Positions 36,207 through 45,253 of a stretch of DNA of 64,000 nt are shown piece after piece. The translations under genes were made by a program, and so were the position numbers. Origin of the DNA: Vibrio sp. SCSIO 43136 (GTDB lineage: Bacteria; Pseudomonadota; Gammaproteobacteria; Enterobacterales; Vibrionaceae). The notes under the pieces were generated by a model, which ran no database searches, was not told where the DNA came from, and worked only from the letters and a program-made list of their open reading frames with translations. Numbering within the stretch: position 1 is the stretch's first letter; every line of letters starts with the position of its first letter. The DNA is taken from positions 1,612,001 through 1,676,000 of the forward strand of contig NZ_CP071849.1 of assembly GCF_023716565.1 (NCBI RefSeq). Direction: 5' to 3'.

Positions 36207-37303
36207 TAGTAGTTACTCTCCAACACCTTAATTTCAAATTTGTTCAATATATCTTGGTAAGCCAAATCATATTCTTTACCTAAAGCGCTCTCGTTTTCCT
36301 CTCGAGTTCCTCCACATGGGAAAACCGTGAGTATCTTGCTCGCAGTATCATCAGGCTCACAATCAGAAGCGATTTTAAGGGAGGTCAGCCAATTCGCTGC
36401 CGCAGATGAACCTATGAGATCCCCAGTCAACTCAAAGTATGCTCGCTTCGCTGCCATGGCTTCTGAATAGGAAGCAGTGTATTGACCGGTGATAGGAATA
36501 TCGACTAATAGAGGTTGACCTCTTCCACAACCAAGCCCGCCAGAGCCGCCAAACTTAGGGCTACTGTTAGGTGGACGGGGATCTTTGTACTTCAGCTCCT
36601 CTGGCATATTGAGCCAATACTCACAGGGGACATTGCTGGAAGACAATGCGTTATAGAACCCTGCAAAAGTGCCTCCTGTACCCGCTGAAGCAACAAACTT
36701 AATCGGAGTGCTGTGATCCAATGAAAGATCATCTATTACTTCCTGTGCCGTTGTTGCCTGATGAAATGCAGTGTTGAGGCGCTCCTGATGCTGGTATGTA
36801 AATAAATACTCAGGGTGTTCTTCATGAATCCTAAAGGCTTCTTCCATTACTCCCCAAAAACCACGTTCCGACTGCACCAATACAACATCACTGCCGTTTA
36901 ATTGTAGCTTTGTGAATTCACTCTTAGGCAATGCAGAACTGACCACCAACGTATTATTAATATTCAAAGCTTTGCAAATTTTTGACAAAGCGATGGCCAG
37001 ATTTCCACCACTATACTCCAATAAATGGAAGTCCTTTGTATAATTGCTAAAGGCAATCGCTTTGATAATTAGGCAGTATGCCGTTCTTCCCTTTACTGAG
37101 CCACTAACGCTCTCGTTTTCCATTTTTGCATATATTGCGGGTCCACTAGATCCGCTAACTACTTGACGAACAGGTGTACGTACTGACTCATACTTAAAAC
37201 GCTCGAGAAGTGGAAATAATGCCAAGACTTTGCGTTCCATTTCTTTAAAGTCAGAATCGAATTCGTTGTAATCTGTTTTGATTAGAAAATTTTCATAAAC
37301 CAT
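36206..37303 (-). CDS. PLP-dependent enzyme, cysteine synthase/cystathionine beta-synthase-like
   Basis: Read from the ATG at 37303 (MVYENFLIKTDYNEF, with TGGAT upstream) the product has 365 residues. It is a fold-type II PLP enzyme: KMENESVSGSVKGRTA holds the Schiff-base Lys (about residue 71), EYSGGNLAIALSKI matches the substrate loop, and AGTGGTFAG binds the PLP phosphate. Cysteine synthases act on O-acetylserine or O-phosphoserine by beta-replacement; members in natural-product clusters make 2,3-diaminopropionate, cyanoalanine or similar. N- and C-terminal extensions and the SVKGR variant of SVKDR set it apart from housekeeping CysK/CysM. Nucleophile is unknown. Confidence 0.88.
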   Translation of the reverse strand: MVYENFLIKTDYNEFDSDFKEMERKVLALFPLLERFKYESVRTPVRQVVSGSSGPAIYAKMENESVSGSVKGRTAYCLIIKAIAFSNYTKDFHLLEYSGGNLAIALSKICKALNINNTLVVSSALPKSEFTKLQLNGSDVVLVQSERGFWGVMEEAFRIHEEHPEYLFTYQHQERLNTAFHQATTAQEVIDDLSLDHSTPIKFVASAGTGGTFAGFYNALSSSNVPCEYWLNMPEELKYKDPRPPNSSPKFGGSGGLGCGRGQPLLVDIPITGQYTASYSEAMAAKRAYFELTGDLIGSSAAANWLTSLKIASDCEPDDTASKILTVFPCGGTREENESALGKEYDLAYQDILNKFEIKVLESNY

Positions 37304-37329
37304 TAAATAAATCCATTTAAGTCTAAAAA

Positions 37330-38544
37330 CTAAGCAGCTTCTTTTGCTGATTTTTTTTGCTCCACTCCTTTTAGTATGCTGTAACACAGCAAAATAGAGA
37401 TAACACAAGCGAGGCCGCATACGTACCAAAGACCAATCATACTAAATTGAGAAATTACAAACCCACTGATAACAGGCCCTACGATCAGTGTTATATCGAT
37501 GGTAAACTGATGCTTAATCATTAAGCTTGATGAAGGTTTATTGTGTTGAGTGGCCAATGAAGACAGCTTGGTGAGCACTGATGGATAGAACATACAAATG
37601 CTGATCGACCACAATGAGTATTGTAGAATGATGCTCATTTGTGAAGAAAAGCCTAAAGACAAAATACCAAAAGATGAAAACATCACTAGACCACCCAACA
37701 TCATTCCAAACTCATTGCTTCTATTGGCTAATAGCTCAGTAATTTTCATCTGCAAAAACAATACAATAAATAAATTTAGTATTGAAAGGGATCCAAAAAA
37801 CGACTTCGATAATCCCAAGTGTTCCACTAAATATATTGGTAAGAAGCTGTAAATCTGGAACATAGAAAACGAGAACAAGAAGGTGCACACAATTGTCGTT
37901 AAGATTTCTAGATTCAAAGGTGATGTTGATTTGGTTTCCACTTTTTCTTTTTTCGGCTTTGAGGTCTTTTCAAATGAAAAATCTTGAGTCACGAAATAAA
38001 ATAAGGATAAACCGAAGCACACCACGACAAACCACAGGGTTAATGTGTAACTGAAATCAGCCAGAGCACCACAAATGACTAATCCCAATGCACTACCTAT
38101 ACTAATGAAAACTCGATATAAACTGTATGCAGTCTTCTTAATTTCCTCGTTCTGCAGATCTGACAGGTAAGTCTGTAACGCAGGGCGAAGCCCAGAAGCA
38201 AAAGTACTGAAAACAAACATACCAAATACAGCAGCGTAATAATGAGAGCTACTGAGCACCAAGCTAGTCGACGCAATACACAATACTACAGCAATTTGTA
38301 TTGCTCTGATTGGCTCGCTGAATTTTAGGATATAGCCTGAAATCATTGTACCTACCAAGGATCCAAATCCTATAATCGACAGGAAATAACCGATCGTAGA
38401 AATGTCTAATTCAAACAATCCCAGTAGTATTAAACTGTAGAAATTCTTGAATGCTAAGCCCAGAAATACAATGGTGAGGCCAAAGAAAAGTTTGATTGTA
38501 TTTATTGGAATGATCTTTATTGCTTTTTTATATGTATCAATCAT
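37330..38544 (-). CDS. MFS transporter, probable product exporter
   Basis: The 404-residue protein has about 12 hydrophobic segments in two halves with a charged central loop (FEKTSKPKKEKVETKSTSP), the major-facilitator layout. An AGGAGG lies 4 bases before the ATG at 38544 and 1 base before another ATG at 38547; I choose 38544. In a biosynthetic operon such a protein would export the product and protect the producer. The mini-gene at 38591 and a 10-bp stem-loop lie directly upstream. Confidence 0.87.
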   Translation of the reverse strand: MIDTYKKAIKIIPINTIKLFFGLTIVFLGLAFKNFYSLILLGLFELDISTIGYFLSIIGFGSLVGTMISGYILKFSEPIRAIQIAVVLCIASTSLVLSSSHYYAAVFGMFVFSTFASGLRPALQTYLSDLQNEEIKKTAYSLYRVFISIGSALGLVICGALADFSYTLTLWFVVVCFGLSLFYFVTQDFSFEKTSKPKKEKVETKSTSPLNLEILTTIVCTFLFSFSMFQIYSFLPIYLVEHLGLSKSFFGSLSILNLFIVLFLQMKITELLANRSNEFGMMLGGLVMFSSFGILSLGFSSQMSIILQYSLWSISICMFYPSVLTKLSSLATQHNKPSSSLMIKHQFTIDITLIVGPVISGFVISQFSMIGLWYVCGLACVISILLCYSILKGVEQKKSAKEAA

Positions 38545-38556
38545 CATACCTCCTAA

Positions 38557-38581
38557 TTTGGCGACAACGAGTGTCGCCAAA
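38557..38581 (-). other. Stem-loop between mini-gene and MFS gene
   Basis: On the transcript TTTGGCGACA, loop CTCGT, TGTCGCCAAA form a perfect 10-bp stem, ending 4 bases before the AGGAGG of the MFS gene. No T-run follows, so it is not a standard terminator. It may be a processing or stability element that raises the level of the upstream mini-gene mRNA, or it may control MFS translation. Confidence 0.65.
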
Positions 38582-38590
38582 AATTAGTGA

Positions 38591-38614
38591 TTAAATATCG
38601 CCGCGTACTTTCAT
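38591..38614 (-). CDS. Seven-codon mini-gene (MKVRGDI)
   Basis: ATG AAA GTA CGC GGC GAT ATT TAA at 38614-38591. AAAGGAG stands 7 bases before the ATG, one of the best ribosome binding sites in the window. It lies 22 bases after the stop of the first WD40 gene and before a stem-loop and the exporter gene. Seven-codon genes with their own ribosome site are known as peptide precursors, MccA of microcin C (MRTGNAN) being the standard case, also followed by a hairpin and by modifying and export genes. No MccB-like adenylyltransferase is present here, so the chemistry would differ. A leader or coupling role is the plain alternative. Confidence 0.5.
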   Translation of the reverse strand: MKVRGDI

Positions 38615-38636
38615 GTTAAGTCTCCTTTGTTGTCGT

Positions 38637-40544
38637 TTATGTTCTCTCAACCCTAGAAGAGTTGATCCTTGGATCTGTATTCAATAGATTGAGCCTATCT
38701 ATCACTACAATCGTTTCATCATGAATACGATTGTAACTAATTACTCCATCCCGTCCGAAAGTTAGGAAATCGCCTGTATACGCAATACCAAATCGTTCAG
38801 GTTCTAAGTAATAAACACCTTTTAGATAATCAAAACTAGCCGATGAAGATGCTACGTTTTCTGATGTTGTTAAATCGTATATTTCACTTTGTTTAGTATA
38901 ATTTATAGTGAATAAGTAATTTTTGTTTTTATCCCACGCGAAGTCTTCTACTGTATTCGTCCAATTGTCGGAAATAAGAGTATGGGTTATTTGGTTTAGT
39001 CCATTTTCTAATTTGTATCGAATCACTTTACTGCTATTTGATGCGAGAAACGTTTCATCATCGACCCAATTTATTCTTTGAGTAAACCGATGGGAGTCAG
39101 TTACAAGGAAAACTTCATCACTGAGCGTGTTGAAAATAAACACATTTTTAATTCGATCTGCAACAGCAAGGTATTGTCCATTTGGGGAAATAGACAGTGC
39201 CCAAGCCGGCATATCTCTTTTGAGTAGCAAACTTAGATCGCCTTGAACAAACCGGTAGATAGAGCCATCTTCACAACAAATGTAGAGCTTTCCGTCATAA
39301 CTAAAATCCAAATCTCTTATATTTGAGCCTAGGTCCACGTTAAACTTTATTTCATCGTTTTCTATGATCAGGAGTTGACCTGTTGAGAGTCCAAGCGCTA
39401 TTTCATTTGTGGCTTCACAACAACTCAGTCGCTTAATGTAGTCGTCTGGATTGATAGGTAATTCTGTACTAGTTACGGAAAAATTTATCTTATTATCGAA
39501 GGCATTCAGCGATTCAGGGTCTAATCGAAATAGTTTTGCCCCTTCACCACCTATATAGATACTTTTATTCATCGCATCTGCAGACCAAAGTGCAAATGGG
39601 GTTTCCTTAATTAAGTCAATAACCTCACCAGTAGAAACGGATAGCTTATATAAAATCCCATTTCTGCTCTGTGCAATCATGATATCTGGGCTGTCGTTCA
39701 ACACTTTAATCCAGCGAAATTTAAATGGTGCTTTAAATACCACTCGAACAACCGATAAGTCTTCAGGGTTGATTTCAAATATCCGCTTACAAAACCCCGA
39801 AGCGTATATTTTACCCGTGGTTTTACACTTGGTCACATGCTCCATATGATCTATTGCAAACAACTCACCAACTGTATAGGCTCCGGTCACTGAATCAAAT
39901 CGAATAACACATCGTCCATCACTGGCAATAAAGAACTCATTGTTTTCGATATGCTCAAACCAATGATGGGCTTGATTAGAAAGCTCACGTCCAACGTTCC
40001 AGCAGGCAACTAATGTATCGCCATCGGTTTTATATACATGCCCTCTGTTAGTACACGTTAATAGTTCGTCACCACTCCCACAATAGCGTGCCGTAATAAA
40101 GTCGAAACCTCCATGGAATCGAGTGCAATGGAGAACCTCATATGTCTCATCAGAAAAAGTCACCTCAAACAAACCTGAAGTACCGCCTGCACTTGCCAAT
40201 TGGGGCTTATTAGGATGAAAAGTTAATGCTTGTGTCGAAGTCACGGACATTTCGAATTGATCACCTTCAGGGCGTATATTCCGTGAAACAATCTTATGGG
40301 TAAGTGACACCTTGCCATCTGTCACCTTCAATATGCAAATAGTTCCGTCTTTGCCCAACGTCGCAACATACGGCAGTGATTCATGAATCGATACAACATG
40401 AATTGAGCCCATATGCAGTTGAATCCTTTTCTCTATTGAAAAAGATGATGCATCAATTATCAGCAACTCACCAGCAAAATTCCCTGCGTAAATCTTCTCA
40501 TCATCATGCGATAAAGCGAATGAATCTATTTTTTTGAACGACAT
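38637..40544 (-). CDS. WD40-like beta-propeller protein, first gene of operon
   Basis: The 635-residue protein is made of diverged WD40-like repeats, for example VATLGKDGTICILKVTDG, LASAGGTSGLFEVTF, KLYICCEDGSIYRFVQGD and YLAVADRIKNVFIFNTLSD. It has no signal peptide. The start MSFKKIDSFALSHDDEKIYAG at 40544 has GAGG at the right distance. It is not a copy of the second propeller protein, although both share the architecture. A cytosolic scaffold role for the pathway enzymes, or binding of the peptide product, is inferred. A 255-base A+T-rich leader with an inverted repeat precedes it. Confidence 0.82.
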   Translation of the reverse strand: MSFKKIDSFALSHDDEKIYAGNFAGELLIIDASSFSIEKRIQLHMGSIHVVSIHESLPYVATLGKDGTICILKVTDGKVSLTHKIVSRNIRPEGDQFEMSVTSTQALTFHPNKPQLASAGGTSGLFEVTFSDETYEVLHCTRFHGGFDFITARYCGSGDELLTCTNRGHVYKTDGDTLVACWNVGRELSNQAHHWFEHIENNEFFIASDGRCVIRFDSVTGAYTVGELFAIDHMEHVTKCKTTGKIYASGFCKRIFEINPEDLSVVRVVFKAPFKFRWIKVLNDSPDIMIAQSRNGILYKLSVSTGEVIDLIKETPFALWSADAMNKSIYIGGEGAKLFRLDPESLNAFDNKINFSVTSTELPINPDDYIKRLSCCEATNEIALGLSTGQLLIIENDEIKFNVDLGSNIRDLDFSYDGKLYICCEDGSIYRFVQGDLSLLLKRDMPAWALSISPNGQYLAVADRIKNVFIFNTLSDEVFLVTDSHRFTQRINWVDDETFLASNSSKVIRYKLENGLNQITHTLISDNWTNTVEDFAWDKNKNYLFTINYTKQSEIYDLTTSENVASSSASFDYLKGVYYLEPERFGIAYTGDFLTFGRDGVISYNRIHDETIVVIDRLNLLNTDPRINSSRVERT

Positions 40545-40799
40545 TCCTTGCCTCTATACTCCCCAAAAGTAGTATCTTCGTTAGCTATAACTTTTGGATA
40601 TTTTCTCATTTGACATACATCAATTGCACGCTAGATACATATGCAACAAAACTTGGAGTAAATCTTACATAAGAAACAAATAAACAACAATTACATTATG
40701 CAACAATGTGATATGAACCAAGAAATGCCTATTGATATCAAGCAATTATATCTAGCCCTACTAAAGTTCAAAATTTCAATCATTAGAGTTATAACCGAG
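40545..40799. promoter_or_regulatory. Operon leader with inverted repeat
   Basis: The leader is A+T-rich and holds the promoter of the minus-strand operon, though no clear -35/-10 pair could be chosen. CCAAAAGT (40563-40570) and ACTTTTGG (40590-40597) form a perfect 8-bp inverted repeat 20-55 bases before the first gene, either an operator or a leader hairpin. Confidence 0.45.
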
Positions 40800-40807
40800 T
40801 GTAGTGG

Positions 40808-41985
<1,178 letters not shown>

Positions 41986-42070
41986 AGTTCCACCTGTTGT
42001 GTACGAGGTGCATCTTAACACCTCTAATTAGGTGGCCAAATTCACTATGCCACTACAATGAGGATGATGA

Positions 42071-43708
42071 ATGACTTTACCACAAGAGTACGTTAGAGCT
42101 TCTTATCGAAGCACTGGCAACCCATCATATGATGGAAACCCTTTCATTGAAGCTTTAACTCCGATTATGGAGATTAAGCAACTCAAAGAGGGGTTAGAGG
42201 GGAAGGTTAATTTTTCTTTGGATAATTTAAGGGCTAAACCACGCAAAAGAGCACATATGGTTGCCTCTTTGCTCGATGATTTCTTTCAACCCCTCTCTCA
42301 GCATGTCCTCTTGGAAGAAAAAATATCGATAATGATACGTCGAGGTTATGTGAGCAGAAACATAACTGATGGATCATTAAATGAACGTTTACAAGAAGGC
42401 TATGAGCGGATTATGGCTGGTAATCCTGAAGGCCAGCGATTCAGTAATGTATTAACAACAGCTACTTGCTTGTCATTGATTGGGTGTTCTGGGAGTGGTA
42501 AAAGCTCAACCTTGGGACGCATCCTTGCTACTTACCCTCAAGTTATTTATCACGAAAAGCACAACTTTTATCAACTGAGCTACTTAAAAATTGAGTGTCC
42601 TAATAATGGTTCTCAGAAAAGTCTGTGCTTGAATTTTTTCAGAGAAGTCGATCGGCGACTGGGTACTACATATCTAAAGCAGTATAGGACGGCTACTTTA
42701 GGGGAAGATAATTTACTGAACTTAATGGGACAGGTCGCAAATGAGCGGGCGATTGGCGTTTTAGTCATCGATGAAATTCAACGCTTGAGAGTCAAAAAAT
42801 TTGTAGGTCGAGAGCAAATGCTAGAGTTCTTCGTTGAGCTAGTTAATACAGTGGGGATTCCTGTTGTGTTAGTAGGCACTCCCAAGGCTCGACCACTATT
42901 TGAGATTGAACTCCAATCTGCAAGGAGAACAACGGGTATTGGCTCTCTTGAATGGCCACCTATGAGGCAGTACCCCAAAGACCCAAGAGCTAGAAATGAA
43001 TGGGTTGCGTTTACTAATAAGCTTTGGCGCTATCAATGGCTTAATAAGCGAGATGAAGTACTTAGTGATGAGGTTCGAGACTGTTGGTATGAATTATCTC
43101 AAGGTGTTCTAGATATCATAGTGAAGCTATTTGTGCTAGCTCAATTACGTGCAATTGCGACAAAGCTAGAACGTATTACGGTCGATGTAATGAAATCTGT
43201 GTATGAGGACGAACTAAAACCGGTACATGCGATGCTTGATGCTTTGAGGAGGCAAGACTCTACAGCAATTAATAAGTACTCCGATCTTCACTTATCTGAT
43301 TTTGATAAGAAAGCACTTACTTTATATCAGAAGATTAGTGAACTGCCTGATGAGCCAGAACTCCCGTTTAGCAATAATGAACAAGCTATGCGTCTTTATA
43401 ACATGCTAGTTCAAATGGATTGCCAATCTGAATTTTTAGTGCCGCTGATTGAGCGCATCTTTGAAGAGCAGCCAAAGCTGACATTACGAGATATGATGCC
43501 ACTGATACTTGAGTGGTATGAAGAATCGAAGTTACAGGAGTTTAAAAAGCCAAAGGCAGTGCAAGTTGAATTGGTTAAGCATAAAGATTGGGGTAGCTTA
43601 GGGAGTAATGACTTACGCTTTATTTATTCTCAGCTAAACAAAACAGAATCGTTTTACAGTGCGCTCAAAGAAAGAGGGCAAATACTCGACTTGAGAGCAG
43701 TGAATTAA
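42071..43708 (+). CDS. tnsC: Tn7 transposition regulator TnsC (AAA+ ATPase)
   Basis: TnsC links target-site proteins (TnsD or TnsE) to the TnsAB transposase. The 545-residue product parallels E. coli Tn7 TnsC along its length (555 residues): YRSTGNPSYDGNPFIEAL at the start, Walker A IGCSGSGKSSTLGRILATYPQVIYH beginning near 138, Walker B GVLVIDEIQRL, then PVVLVGTPKAR, and WYELSQGVLDIIVKLFVLAQLRA. GAGG 7 bases upstream supports the ATG at 42071. An IS3 element ends only 13 bases before the start, cutting away tnsB. It ends directly at tnsD. Confidence 0.96.
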   Translation: MTLPQEYVRASYRSTGNPSYDGNPFIEALTPIMEIKQLKEGLEGKVNFSLDNLRAKPRKRAHMVASLLDDFFQPLSQHVLLEEKISIMIRRGYVSRNITDGSLNERLQEGYERIMAGNPEGQRFSNVLTTATCLSLIGCSGSGKSSTLGRILATYPQVIYHEKHNFYQLSYLKIECPNNGSQKSLCLNFFREVDRRLGTTYLKQYRTATLGEDNLLNLMGQVANERAIGVLVIDEIQRLRVKKFVGREQMLEFFVELVNTVGIPVVLVGTPKARPLFEIELQSARRTTGIGSLEWPPMRQYPKDPRARNEWVAFTNKLWRYQWLNKRDEVLSDEVRDCWYELSQGVLDIIVKLFVLAQLRAIATKLERITVDVMKSVYEDELKPVHAMLDALRRQDSTAINKYSDLHLSDFDKKALTLYQKISELPDEPELPFSNNEQAMRLYNMLVQMDCQSEFLVPLIERIFEEQPKLTLRDMMPLILEWYEESKLQEFKKPKAVQVELVKHKDWGSLGSNDLRFIYSQLNKTESFYSALKERGQILDLRAVN

Positions 43709-45253
43709 ATGCTTGGATTCCCCGTTCCTTACACAGAAGAGCTGATTTATAGCGTTGTGGCAAGAGCGGGAGTTCATGCAGGTATAACCTCACCAAAGTT
43801 ACTATTAGAAACTGTTTTTGAAGATAGAAAGGTGATCCCAACTGTCGATTTACCAAGTCATTTATCTCAAATATCGGGTCATTATCCACCATCATTGAAT
43901 CTAACTACGCTGTCATTGATATATCAGCATACGCTTTTTCCTATCTATGCTCCCTTTGTCAGTGAAGCGAAGCGACAAGATGGTATTGAGTGGATGACTG
44001 AGCAATCTAGAGGGGTTATTCATCTTGTTTTTGGTATTGTCGCCTCTCTTGTGAAGCAGGCTCAGCACCTTCAATATTGTCCTAAGTGCTTTGAGGAGCA
44101 ACGCACCCAATATGGTGAAAGGTATTGGACTAGAGATTGGCTAGTACCAGGTGTAACTTGGTGCCTGAAACACCAAACAACGTTACTTCAATCAGCATTA
44201 CCACTTCACCATGAACAGCGGCATCAGTTTTATCCTGCGAACATATCGAGCGATGACAATCCGATTGAATCGTTGAAGAAAGAGTCATTGTGGGTTGCTA
44301 ATTGGGCTAACCAATTATTAAGAATAGCACTTAACACATCCCCTACAGCTTACCAATGGAGCTGTTATTACCGTGACTTAGCTGTTCAAGCAGGTTGCCA
44401 TAGAGGAGCGTATATTAACCACTTTGAGGTGGCTGAGATTATAGGTGTTCATTGGAGTCGAGGGTGGCTATCTGCGAACCATCTTTGGATAACAGATATG
44501 GAAACTTGTTGGGCTAAGGGCATACTGCGAAAACATCGAAAGTCGTTCAGTTTCCTACAGCACTTGGTGGTTCTTTCAAGCCTCTTTGGGAAAGTGCCTG
44601 ATGCCTCTGCGGTTATTGAAAGTGTTAAGCAATATCCTACGAATCAACCGATTACTCAAAAAGTTAGCTTGGATCTCGTGGTGGACCGAAGCAAAAGGTT
44701 GCAATGGCTTACTCTACTCAAAGCTCATGGGAGCAAACGAGCAAGGTTGAATGGCTCACAGGGTTTGTATATGTGGCTGTATCGACATGATTATGAGTGG
44801 CTTATGAAAATCAACAAGCGATATCGAAGAGAGATTCGCTATGAGGATAAGCGTGTAAATTGGACGAATAGGGATAAAAAGCTTGTTCGTCGTTTATTCA
44901 AAACATTTAGAGAGCATGAACAGGATGATTTCTCTCCACGGCTATCAGCTACGTATTTGCTCGCAAGGTTGGGGATCGGTGCGATGCCTGAAAGAAAGTA
45001 TCGCAAGCTGCCCCTCACTCGACAGTTTCTTTTTAAGTACTCGGAATCAGTCACACAATATCAGATCTGCCGACTGACCAATGAGTATATTTCTCAACAT
45101 TTACAACCTATTCAAATTGAACGGTGGCGTTTGCTCAGGAACTCAGGTTTGAGTAAAGAACGTCTAATGCCATTGACTCGCTGTTTTCTACAAGGATTGA
45201 TGGAAGGTATATGGGTAACTACAACTATAAGCACATCCCCGAAAGTGCCATAG
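43709..45253 (+). CDS. tnsD: Tn7 target selector TnsD (TniQ family)
   Basis: TnsD binds the 3' end of glmS and directs insertion into attTn7. The 514-residue protein matches Tn7 TnsD (508) from FPVPYTEELIYSVVARAGVH onward. It has the TniQ zinc finger CPKCFEEQ...CLKHQ and the KGILRKHRKSFSFLQHLVVL block of the DNA-binding part. The element's location right behind glmS agrees with a functional TnsD at the time of insertion. The start follows the tnsC stop directly (TAAATG). The 3' end overlaps tnsE by 43 bases. Confidence 0.96.
   Translation: MLGFPVPYTEELIYSVVARAGVHAGITSPKLLLETVFEDRKVIPTVDLPSHLSQISGHYPPSLNLTTLSLIYQHTLFPIYAPFVSEAKRQDGIEWMTEQSRGVIHLVFGIVASLVKQAQHLQYCPKCFEEQRTQYGERYWTRDWLVPGVTWCLKHQTTLLQSALPLHHEQRHQFYPANISSDDNPIESLKKESLWVANWANQLLRIALNTSPTAYQWSCYYRDLAVQAGCHRGAYINHFEVAEIIGVHWSRGWLSANHLWITDMETCWAKGILRKHRKSFSFLQHLVVLSSLFGKVPDASAVIESVKQYPTNQPITQKVSLDLVVDRSKRLQWLTLLKAHGSKRARLNGSQGLYMWLYRHDYEWLMKINKRYRREIRYEDKRVNWTNRDKKLVRRLFKTFREHEQDDFSPRLSATYLLARLGIGAMPERKYRKLPLTRQFLFKYSESVTQYQICRLTNEYISQHLQPIQIERWRLLRNSGLSKERLMPLTRCFLQGLMEGIWVTTTISTSPKVP

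Noticed and set aside
38591..38614. Calling the seven-codon gene mccA
   Set aside because: No MccB-type adenylyltransferase or MccE/F immunity gene is nearby. Only the size, ribosome site and following hairpin are similar, so no symbol was given.
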